A stretch of DNA of 64,000 nt from Dipteris shenzhenensis. Taxonomy: Eukaryota > Polypodiophyta > Polypodiopsida > Gleicheniales. The notes below the pieces were generated by a model, which worked only from the letters and a program-made list of their open reading frames with translations, searched no databases and was not told the origin of the DNA. How positions within the stretch are numbered: the first letter of the stretch is position 1; every line of letters begins with the position of its first letter. Below are positions 55,501 to 64,000 of this stretch, one piece after another. The DNA lies in the NCBI GenBank assembly GCA_047967505.1, contig CM106539.1, one strand, 5' to 3'. Both the position numbers and the translations under genes were made by a program.

Positions 55501-56625
55501 CCCATTCTAAGAACAAGGTATGTAAGCTGAAGAAGGCTCTGTATGGGGCTGAAACAGGCCCCAAGAGCATGGTACCAATGGATAGACAAATTCTTTCATA
55601 AATTAAACTTCAAAAGATGTGCCTCAGATGCTAAGTTGTATGTGTACAGGAAAGGTGGAAAAACTGCTATTATTGTTCTATATGTGGATGATCTCCTTAT
55701 TACAGGTGACTATGAAGACATGATCCAGCAGACTAGAAAGGCATTGAGCACAGAGTTTGAGATGATAGACTTAGGCTTGATGCACTACTGTTTGGGGATT
55801 GAAGTCTGGCAAGAGCCAGGCAAGATCTTCATCTTTCAGCAAAAATATGCAAGGGAGTTCTTGAAGGCATTTGGTATGTCCGAGTGCAAGGAGATAGCTA
55901 CACCTATGGAGGTAAATGCAAGGTTGTCTATGGAGAATGCCTCACCACCAGCAGACATTGGGAGGTACATAAAGTTGGTCGGCAGTCTCATCTATCTATG
56001 AAACACCAGACTGGACATCAGTTTTTCTATTGGTGTTTTGAGGAGGTTCTCCAATAAGCCCCAAGAGAATCATTGGAATGTAGGGATGCGGGTGCTTAGG
56101 TATGTGAAGGGCACTCTTGATTATGGCATCACCTATGGTATGGGCACTTCCTTGGCTAGTCATTATGACTCAGATTGGGTTGGAAATGGGGGCTGGAGAT
56201 GTTGATTCCAGGAAATCAGTTTTTGGATATTGTTTCTCGTTAGGTTCAGGTATCTTCTCTTGGATCAGTAAGAAACAACCAACCATGGCATTGTCTTCTA
56301 CCGAGGTTGAGTACAAGGCAACATGTTTTGCTGCATGTGAAGTAGTGTGGCTGCAAAGGACCTTATGGCACATGGGAGTGCAAGAGGATGAGGCAACTCT
56401 ACTGAGATGCGACAATCAAAGTTGCATGGCCATTGCTTAAAATCGAGTGTTTCATGCGCGCACAAAACATATAGAGATTCAGTATCACTGTGTGCGTGAT
56501 TTGGGGATAGTGGAATTGGTCTACTGTCCAACAGAGCAAAATAGAGCAGATATCTTCACCAAGGCACTTGAGAAGGATCAGCTTCACAGTCATCTTCAGA
56601 GACTTGGCAGTGGGCCAAGAAGTTA
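52516..56625 (+). pseudogene. Copia-2 gag-pol, degraded
   Basis: The best start is ATG 52516 (MATGSGSTGSGSS); the open frame reaches 53955. Gag has LDGTNYTMWKVKI and the knuckle CFYCKKKGHMIADC (about 53339). Protease has WVLDSGASRHMT (about 53530). After a frameshift near 53945, integrase shows CEACMMGKQQRKAF, VDDYSRKMWVYFL, MRSDGGGEFVS and GLPNHFWAEAVNTAVYILNH. RT has WELVDRPPNRKVIGTKWVWK, a frameshift near 55545 and YVDDLLITGD (about 55680). RNase H has SKKQPTMALSSTEVEYKA and ends near 56625. Stops include TGA, TAG and TAA in mixed proportion, unlike copia-1. Confidence 0.92.
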
Positions 56626-56655
56626 GTTCACCTACGGGTGGACATTGAGGGGAGG

Positions 56656-57324
56656 TGTTAGATATGCTCAATGCCCCACCCTTCTGGTAACCACTAGTGG
56701 TCCAAGGTGCTCAAGTTGTAAGGCCCCCATATGAGGAGAATCCATGTGTGAGCCCGGGACATTGGATGGATCCTAACTTGCATGTCAGATGAGGTATATC
56801 AATGAGATTGTTGATGGTAGAAAGGTGATTGTGTGGGAGTCCCTTATTCTTGCTAGGGCCTGGGGGCCATAGCTAGGGGGTCCCAGGGGGGCTAGCGACC
56901 CCCCTAGTGGGGGTTCAGGGGCGGGAGCCCCTGAGGCGATGCTATAGGGAATATTTCCTGAATATTCCATGGACGACTAGTCGGTTCCACCGACTAGGTT
57001 GACTGGTCGGCTCCACCGACTAGGTCGAGTGGTCAACTCCACTGACTACATTGATTCGATTACCGCCCTCATAGCTATAAAGAGGCGACCTCCCCAGTCC
57101 ATTGTATTAGATCAATTCAGATCAGATCAAATCTTCCAGCTAGTAGCTCTTCACCTAGTATCTGTCTAGATCACCATCTAAGCTCCACTGTGGGAGTGCA
57201 CGGGTGGACGGAGCCATCATCTGTACTACATCAGTATTGAAGGAAAAGTTTGTTGCTCTCCAGTTTGCTGTGTACTCTCTATTCTTTGTTCAGTTTCTGT
57301 TCTGCTGCGTCGTGTAATTTAACA
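56656..57324 (+). repeat. Copia-2 3' LTR
   Basis: 669 bases with the three 26-base units at 56975, 57001 and 57027 and a second TATA box near 57075. Confidence 0.92.
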
Positions 57325-57404
57325 TTTACAACATGTGGAAACTTCCTATGGTTAGAGAGTTACAGTTCATGAGATTTCACCATATAAGCAATACCATTAC
57401 ACTC

Positions 57405-57490
57405 TCATCACTTCCTATTTGCTCGCCCACTGGTAAGTCTTCCTTTTGTGAATGGGGAGGTCTTGGGTTCAATTCCCACTCCTTAATAAA
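57405..57490 (+). other. tRNA-derived (SINE-like) promoter remnant
   Basis: TTGCTCGCCCACTGGTAAG resembles a pol III A box, and GGTTCAATTCCCACTCC about 50 bases downstream matches the B box (GGTTCRANNCC). No complete cloverleaf can be drawn, so this is a tRNA-derived SINE head or a decayed tRNA. It lies in the gypsy-1 leader just beyond copia-2. Confidence 0.45.
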
Positions 57491-57589
57491 AAGAGAGGAC
57501 AGGAGAGGATAAGAGAAGAGAAAGAGAAGGAGAAGAGAAGATAGAAGGGGGGGGCACGAGGTCTGTTGCAGATGCGCACGAGCAGTTTT

Positions 57590-57870
57590 TTGTGGCACCA
57601 CATAGAAGATGCACAGAAGCGATTTTGCAGATGCAGTCAACCAGAAGATGCATGGCACCACATAGAAGTAGCGCAAGGACCCAGAAGATGCATAGGAACT
57701 ACAGGTTGAAGGTACAAGAACCCAGAAGATGTGCAGGAACCATAGGCGGAAGGTGCAGAAACTGAGAAGTTCTACAGTCACAGAGATGGAGAACTGCGAG
57801 TAGAAGACACGTAGATTAGAGGCGCAAAAGTAGAGAACCGCACACGGAAGGTGCTGCAAAACTACACCCA
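57590..57870. repeat. Diverged short repeats (AGAAGATG/CACCACATAGAAG)
   Basis: The words CACCACATAGAAG, CAGAAGATGCA, GGAACCATAGG and GAAGGTGC recur irregularly for about 280 bases between the SINE-like remnant and the gypsy-1 5' LTR. Confidence 0.55.
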
Positions 57871-57938
57871 GCCGTAGGAGTAACGAATTTTATGCCACTA
57901 GCCATGGACATTTTGTATCCCAGCAGCCACACCAATTC

Positions 57939-58930
57939 TATTATCTAGAAAAGAAATCAATGCATGAGGCTAGATGCTAGGCATGGCGATGCTCGAGGGC
58001 CATGGAGGAAAAGGGAACGTGAGGGAAGAAGCATTAGCATAGGTGGGGAAAAGGGATTAAGAGGGGTGGGAATGAAGAGGGGGACTATGGCACAAGGGGG
58101 AAGGAAGCGGGGGAAGAGGAGCATGTACATGATGGGAGGTGGGATGTAGAGATGGAGACATCAAGGGAAGAGTCATGCTTTATTGGAAAGGAAGGATGGG
58201 GGGGGAAAATCAAAGTACTAGCTAGGTGGCTTTACAAGAATGAGCATGTCCCATCAAGGAATAGCCCCCTCCTTTTATAGCCAAGAGAGGGAGTCTCTCC
58301 CAATAAATGCATCCTCCCACATGCATGGTGTGTGTGGAAGAGTCTCCCATGTGGGCTAGGCGGCTGCACACTGTCAATTGTGTGCGATAGCCCTTTGCCT
58401 CATTTTTCCACATAAATCAACCCCCATATCCCAACTCCCTTGGTCTCTTCCCAATTTTATAATACGTTCAAACATCTAGGAGGACAAGTGGAGGGTTGGC
58501 ACAAGGAATCTTGCCACCTCATCCTACTTTCCCATTATTTAACTTGCATTCTTGGACTTTCTACACCCCCCCCCACATGGGCCTATCCTACATGGAGGGA
58601 ATAATCCAATATAATATCCATCTCCACCTATTTTATATTACTTCTCCCATGGTCCTTGGGCCATATCTCACTAAATGCAGGCGTGGGACCACCTAGGTCA
58701 AGGGGTGGTACATGGAGGACCCATGCCACCTTATCATTTTATATTATTACTACCATGGATTATGTACAACACACCTTATGGGTCCTCTTACGTGGAAGGG
58801 TGGCACATGGTCATGCCCTGCCATCTCAACCCTGGGCCTTATGCACACCATATTTTATTATACTATTGCCACATATACAATAGCACAAACATATTTATGC
58901 CTTTTACTTTGGTCAAATTTATCCATAATA
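57939..58930 (-). repeat. Gypsy-1 5' LTR
   Basis: About 992 bases, homologous to 29212-30217 (shared TCTAGAAAAGAAATCAATGC, AGGGAACGTGAGGGAAGAAG and so on). The candidate primer site on the minus strand, TGGTGTGGCTGCTGGGATAC, follows at 57934-57915. Its outer end abuts the broken integrase frame of gypsy-2. Confidence 0.8.
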
Positions 58931-61900
58931 GTGCATCCGGGTATTACCATGCCATCAACATCCTCAAGCTAATAGGTTCTATTTGTGGACTTCCTTTTGA
59001 CTCGATATGTTCCCTCCCATTGGCCGATAAACTTTTTGTCTAGCCGCTTGTCCAAAAAGCTATCAAATCTCATGACCAAATCTCCTTCTGCAATATCTTC
59101 CTTCTTGCGTAATTTGGTGTCAAAACGGGCCTTACACCTTTTTTGAGAAGCTTCCAAGTTTTGTAAGGCTTTTAGCTGAACCAAGCATTGAGCATAGGCA
59201 TCCTCCTATCCTTCTATTCTTGCAACAACAGTGCAAAGACTATGTATCTCCAATTCAATGGGCAAATGGCTTCTATTCCATACACTAGTTGGAATGATGT
59301 AAACCCAATAGCTAGCTTGTGTGTGGTTTTGTAAGCCCATAAAAATTCTACCAAGTGCCTATCCCAATGCCTTTTCTTGGTGTCTACAAGCTTTCCCATT
59401 GAATTGCACAACAATCCATTTGTTTTCTCAGCCAAGCCATTACATTGGGGATAGTATGGTATGGACATGCTACGATTCATCTTTAGCTTATGCACCACAT
59501 CTTCAATTAGTTCATTTCTAAAAGAGGTTCCTCCATCAGTAAGAATTTCCAAAGGACAACCAAAGCGTGAACAAATTTGATCAAAGAGAAATTTTGCAAC
59601 TGTGCTTGCCTTGCTATTGACTATGGCCTTGGCCTCTACCCACCGAGTTGCATAATCTGTGGCCACCAATAAATAATGTTTGCCCTGAGATGAGCGAGGG
59701 AGTGGTCCCACAAAGTCCAACCCCCACCTCTCAAATGGTCCATATGCTGGAATAGGTTTCAAGGGCCCAGAAATCAACTGTCGCCTTAGAAAATTTTGGC
59801 ATACTTTACAACTTTGACACCATTCATATACATCCCTATGGAGGCATGGCCAAAAGTAACCTACATTAATAATTCTCCTAGCTATGCTCGCTGAAGCAAC
59901 ATGACTGGAGCATTCATGACACGTTTCTAGGATTCTCCTAGTCTCCATGGGATGGATCACCCAACGGAGCACCTTGTCTTTTCCTAAGTCATAAAGAATG
60001 TCATCAACAATAGTATAGGGACAAGCCTTCCTTACCAATCACTGCTTCTATTGTAGAGTTAACCCTCAAGGAAACATGCCTTCTTCCACATATTGCTGAA
60101 CATCTTGCAGTTCTAGCCATCTAGTGTCTACCAAAGAAACCACCCCCCGGTCTTGTACTACAATGGCTTGAGTAGCTAACTCATCTACCCTTTGATTTTC
60201 TTTTTTGTTTATATGAACAAACTTGCAAAAATCAAATTTACTACTAGTGCCATAGCCTTTTGATTAAGCTCCTTCAAATAGGACTTTTTGTCTTGTAATG
60301 CCCTTGCATTTGCTTTTATAATAAGCTGAGAATCTCCTCTTACTTCCAATTCTTTAACTTGACTTGGAAGACAACCCTCCAAACCAAGAATCAAAGCATT
60401 ATACTCAGCTACATTGTTAGTTGTGATACCTGTAAGTTCTTGTCCTCTTGCCCACACCTCTTGACCTTCAAAATTCATCAAGACTATCCCCCTGGCTCCT
60501 TGTTGGCATGAAGGACTAAAAGCCCCATCAAAATACAAGACAAAAGCTGTTGGTGGTGTCTCCCTTTCATCATTAATGTCCTCCTTATATTTCTTTTCTT
60601 CGCTTAGATCCTCCCGTCCTATGATCAAATCTGCCATAGTGGACCTAGTGGTATTTTTAGTGACAAAAGAGAAAGAGAACTCTTGAAGCTCTGACAACCA
60701 TTTTGCAAATCTCCCCCCAAGATTAGGCTTGTGAACTAGATATGCTAATACAAACTGAGAGGCAAGGAAGAAAAGTGGCCGAGGTAATAAATAGGAGCGA
60801 AACTTTCTGACTGAAAACACCAAAGAGAGGGCTTGCTGCTCCATTTCTTCATACCTTGTTTCCACCTCTGTAAGCTATCGGCTGGCATAATAGATGGGTT
60901 GCATTCTACCTGTCTTTGCTTTTTGTAGCAATGCAGCACCAACTGAATGCAAAGATACACTTGGATTTACATCAAAATCTTGAGACCCAATCAGGGGGCT
61001 TCAATATTGGGCCCTTACTCATGGCCTCCTTAAGTTGCTGAAAAGACTCTTGTCACTCCACACCCCATTGGAAAGAAACTCCTTTTCTTGTCAACAAGTT
61101 CATGGGATGCACTATCTTTGTGAAATCATCACAAAAGCGTTGATAATACTTGCCTTTTCCTAGAATTCTACCAACACCAGTGACACTCTCAGGACTTTTG
61201 GCAATGCCATGATTGCTTAAACCTTGTCAGGATGCATTTGCAGGAATTCTTCAGACACAATATGCCCCAACAAGACTACTTTTGTTTGAGCCAAATGACA
61301 CATGCTAGGATTTAGACACCCTTTTGCTTCATCAATCCTAGCTAAGGCCATCTTTAACTTCTACATGTGATCTATGCACCAAGAATAAATGCAAAAATCA
61401 TCCAAAAACACCCTTACGAACTTTCCTAAGTAAGGCTCGAGCACTTGACTCATGAACCTTTGAAATGTAGCTGGTGCATTGGTCAACCCAAAAGGCATCA
61501 CTATGTAAGCAAAAACTCCCCAAGGTGTGACAAATGATGTTTTCTTTTGATCTTCCTCCCGAATACGAATTTGAAAGTACCCAGAATACCCATCACATAT
61601 AGAATACATCTCATGCCGTGCCACTTGGTCTAGTATTTCATCTTGGAATGGCAAAGGAAAATGATCCTTCTTAGTGCATGCATTCAAAGGACGAAAGTCC
61701 ACACAAACCCGCCACTTATTTCCTTTCTTTGATGTGACAACTATAGGAGATATCCATTTTGAATCATCAACTAAGAAAGATGAATCCCACCTCAAGTAGT
61801 GTTACCTCTTTCTTTAGTGCCTCAACTTAGATCACCCCCAATCGCCTTAAGTGTTGCACAACTTGCTTGCTTTCTATCTTCAACTCAATCTTGTGCTCCA

Positions 61901-63097
61901 CAAGAGGGACTGGTCAAACCTGTGAATAGCTTGTTGCAAAGAGACATGGAAAATCACCTAACATATCTAAGTACTAGAGCTTCTCACTACCTCATAGAGA
62001 ATCACCAAGAAACTCTTCATTGCGTTGGCATCGTTTAGTGTGCTCCACATCCTCCACATGAAGTGTCTCTAAGGATCTTCTTGTACCACCACCTTGTTCC
62101 CTCCTGATTCATCTCAATTAGCACCAAGACAAAGACCAAAGCCCACTGCTTCCACCTCACCCTCTGAGGTGGACTCCTCGGAGCTACACCCTCTCTCTTC
62201 TTCTTCATTGGTTAAGTAAGAGCTCGAACTCTTTGATGTTGAAGACGACTCCTTGACAACTTTCTTTTTGCGACTTCTGATGTTGTAGTGAACCTTCTTA
62301 TCATTTCCCTGCAAAATCAATTCTCCAGTATCCCACTTTTAAATAGCCTTCACCTTTGCGTAGCCAAGGCCTTCCCAAAATAAATGGATAGGCATGTGCA
62401 TCTGGCTTGGTAGGGATCACCTGAAAAGTAGTTGGCACAAAAATTCTACATACATCCACTTCTAGATTCTTCACAACTCCCAAGATCTTCACCCTAGTGT
62501 TGTCAGCCAATTTGATGCGATAAGGAGAGATAGTACTAGAGTATTTTACATCAACATCTATCATGGTCTTCTCACTCATGACATTAATCGATGCACCTCC
62601 ATCAATGTACACATTAGAAATCACTTGACCATCAATGATCACATCAACCATAGGTACATCATCACCAACATCTATATCTACCTTTTGAACAACAGGAATG
62701 GCACTTTTCTTCTTTCTCTTCTTTGATACTCTTCTGCTTGGTAGCTTTCCCCATTCCTTTGTAGTTTGGGGTTACAAAGCAAGTAATTGACCAAAGGTGA
62801 TATGAGCTTCCTTTTCTTTAAGGTTGGACAACAAGTCATAGCTTCCAATGCCTTGTCCTAAAGGAATGTCTGACTGGCTAATTCTCCTTCTAGATGCCCT
62901 CTTTTTCTTAATACGGTGTTCCTCTTCCTGATGTTCCTCATCTACTTCTTCCTTGCTTTCTTCTTCTTCTTTTGCTTTACCACGCCCCCGTTTAGCCATC
63001 ATTACCTCTCTTTCCTCATCCCCTGAAGAAGCTTCTAACAAGGATACTTGTTTTTCTTCTTTCTTTCTCAATCTAGGACACTCAGGGCGATAGTGAC
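58931..63097 (-). pseudogene. Gypsy-2 pol with dual RNase H, degraded
   Basis: Minus strand order: end of a CCHC knuckle (GHYRP-EC) and acidic linker (63097-62772); protease with VYIDGGASINVMS and FILGRPWLRKGEG (62651-62301); a Ser/Glu-rich spacer (62320-62114); RT (61795-61361) with WRVCVDFRPLNACTKKDHFP and VFLDDFCIYSW; thumb to about 61000; RNase H (60960-60700); a second, plant-type RNase H (60580-60250) with LYFDGAFSPSCQQGARGIVL and EVRGDSQLI; integrase (60038-59214) with CQSCKVCQNF, RWGLDFVGPLPRS, LTDGGTSFRNELIE and AEKTNGLL; and C-terminal domain (59184-58931). Two RNase H domains are the mark of the Tat/Ogre-type gypsy group. It breaks off at 58931 at the gypsy-1 insertion and resumes at 29207. 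Confidence 0.85.
61790..62382 (-). repeat. Direct duplication, copy 1 (protease-RT spacer)
   Basis: About 590 bases, nearly identical to 63098-63687, 1308 bases apart. Starts at CCTCAAGTAGTGTTACC on the plus strand. Confidence 0.9.
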
Positions 63098-63687
63098 CTC
63101 AAGTAGTGTTACCTCTTTCTTTAGTGCCTCAACTTAGATCACCCCCAATCGCCTTAAGTGTTGCACAACTTGCTTGCTTTCGATCTTCAACTCAATCTTG
63201 TGCTCCACAAGAGGGACTGGTCAAACCTGTGAATAGCTTGTTGCAAAGAGACATGGAAAATCACCTAACATATCTAAGTACTAGAGCTTCTCACTACCTC
63301 ATAGAGAATCACCAAGAAACTCTTCATTGCATTGGCATCGTTTAGTGTGCTCCACATCCTCCACATGAAGTGTCTCTAAGGATCTTCTTGTACCACCACC
63401 TTGTTCCCTCCTGATTCATCTCAATTAGCACCAAGACAAAGACCAAAGCCCACTGCTTCCACCTCACCCTTTGAGGTGGACTCCTCGGAGCTACACCCTC
63501 TCTCTTCTTCTTCATCGGTTAAGTAAGAGCTCGCACTCTTTGATGTTGAAGACTCCTCCTTGACAACTTTCTTTATAAGACTTCTGATGTTGTAGTGAAC
63601 CTTCTTATCATTTCCCTGCAAAATCAATTCTCCAGTATCCCACTTTTGAATAGCCTTCACCTTTGTGTAGCCAAGGCCTTCCCAAAA
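63098..63687 (-). repeat. Direct duplication, copy 2, joined to a copia fragment
   Basis: It repeats the gypsy-2 protease-RT spacer upstream of the gag knuckle, so domain order is scrambled: the gag end is replaced by pol sequence. Its far edge is fused to a copia-1-type fragment. Only a few substitutions separate it from copy 1, so the event is fairly recent. Confidence 0.9.
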
Positions 63688-64000
63688 AGAGAGCACTTGG
63701 TAGTGAGCCTATTTTGCGCAGGTCTACTAGAGCTAGGTATCCTATGGATAGGCTGAAATATGATGGATTTACAGCCATTCACTATGCCTATATGGTCAAA
63801 GTGATACATGAACCAGAACCCACTTCTTTTGAGCAAGCCATGGGAAAAGAAAAATGGGAGAAAGCCATGGATGAAGAAATGGATGCCTTGGAAGCAAATG
63901 CTACATGGGAATTGGTGCCTTTGCCTAAAGACAAGAATGCAATTGGTTGCAAGTGGGTTTATAAGGTGAAGCACAATGCAGATGGTTCTGTGAACAGATC
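63688..64000 (+). pseudogene. Copia-1-family RT fragment, cut by window end
   Basis: Plus-strand sequence from GAGAGCACTTGGTAGTGAGC onward matches copia-1 from about 45490 to 45797 with few differences, including the RT entry ([20 protein letters not shown]). [12 protein letters not shown]-type segment precedes it. No LTR is visible in the window. It is a second member of the copia-1 family. Confidence 0.85.

Larger units (their letters stand above)
51812..57324 (+). mobile_element. Copia-2: Ty1/copia element in gypsy-1 leader
   Basis: The element is 5513 bases with the target duplication TTTAC at 51807-51811 and 57325-57329. LTRs are 630 (51812-52441) and 669 bases (56656-57324), the 3' copy having about 40 extra bases near 56840-56880. 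The primer site TGGTATCAGAGC is at 52442-52453 and the polypurine tract ATTGAGGGGAGG precedes 56656. Confidence 0.95.
29212..58930 (-). mobile_element. Gypsy-1 LTR retrotransposon, with nested insertions
   Basis: LTRs of about 1.0 kb lie at 29212-30217 (3') and 57939-58930 (5'), homologous along their length. On the minus strand they begin TGTTATGGATAAA (mutated to TATTATGG in the 5' copy). A polypurine tract, CTAGGGGGGGAAC, precedes the 3' LTR. GTGC(T/A) flanks both outer ends (29208-29212 and 58931-58935) as the target duplication, in gypsy-2's integrase region. After subtracting three nested elements the native length is about 9 kb. Coding order on the minus strand is leader with an RNase H, gag, protease, RT, RNase H, integrase. 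Many stops and frameshifts show that it is dead. Confidence 0.8.

Noticed and set aside
57377-57859. 160-codon minus-strand frame
   Set aside because: Complement of short purine-rich repeats; Leu/Ser/Phe-rich without motif.
57939-58930. Treating this LTR as the 3' LTR of gypsy-2, whose pol it adjoins
   Set aside because: No polypurine tract precedes it on that side, the gypsy-2 integrase frame is cut mid-domain there, and the missing tail with its own purine tract lies at 29115-29207.

Overview
This is plant nuclear DNA. Three things show it: an R2R3-MYB gene with the canonical three-exon structure, Ty1/copia elements primed by the initiator-Met tRNA motif TGGTATCAGAGC, and Ty3/gypsy elements of plant type (dual RNase H, aspartic protease, chromodomain-less integrase). 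The AT-rich spacers, LINE fragments and DUF7869-type gene remnant would suit a non-seed vascular plant such as a fern or lycophyte, but that placement is inference. Apart from the MYB gene and perhaps one orphan reading frame, the window is repeats and transposon remains.

Layout. 1-11.4 kb: degenerate sequence with a decayed minus-strand coiled-coil reading frame, a decayed plus-strand transposon-associated domain, microsatellites, and a tandemly duplicated 0.8 kb segment. 11.96-14.83 kb: an intact MYB80-type transcription factor gene (exons 11964-12096, 12695-12824, 13649-14828). 15.2-19.0 kb: a LINE 3' fragment (minus), a broken DUF7869 gene (plus), a 0.7 kb fold-back repeat, and a LINE endonuclease fragment (minus). 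19.4-22.7 kb: pyrimidine and purine tracts, a small MITE-like repeat, a set of palindromic TTGCG..GCAA motifs, and an almost pure A/T block. 22.8-24.2 kb: an orphan frame of 386 codons.

24.8-64 kb is one large nest of LTR retrotransposons that can be unpicked from junctions and target-site duplications. A dual-RNase-H gypsy element (gypsy-2, minus) is the outer host; its 3' end lies at 29114-29207 and the rest of its pol at 58931-63097. A second gypsy element (gypsy-1, minus, LTRs 29212-30217 and 57939-58930) sits inside gypsy-2's integrase C-terminal region. Gypsy-1 itself carries three plus-strand insertions: gypsy-A (32226-41884, TSD CCAGT), copia-1 (41935-47499, TSD TGAGG) and copia-2 (51812-57324, TSD TTTAC).

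Gypsy-A is the standout. Its LTRs differ by only three substitutions and one 15-base indel, and it carries one uninterrupted 2855-codon frame. Beyond gag-protease-RT-RNase H-integrase that frame has a further ~930 residues of unknown function with a globular part, Pro/Val repeats and long coiled coils. The older copia-1 is broken mainly by TAG codons at places where Gln or Trp is expected, as would be left by deamination of methylated cytosines.
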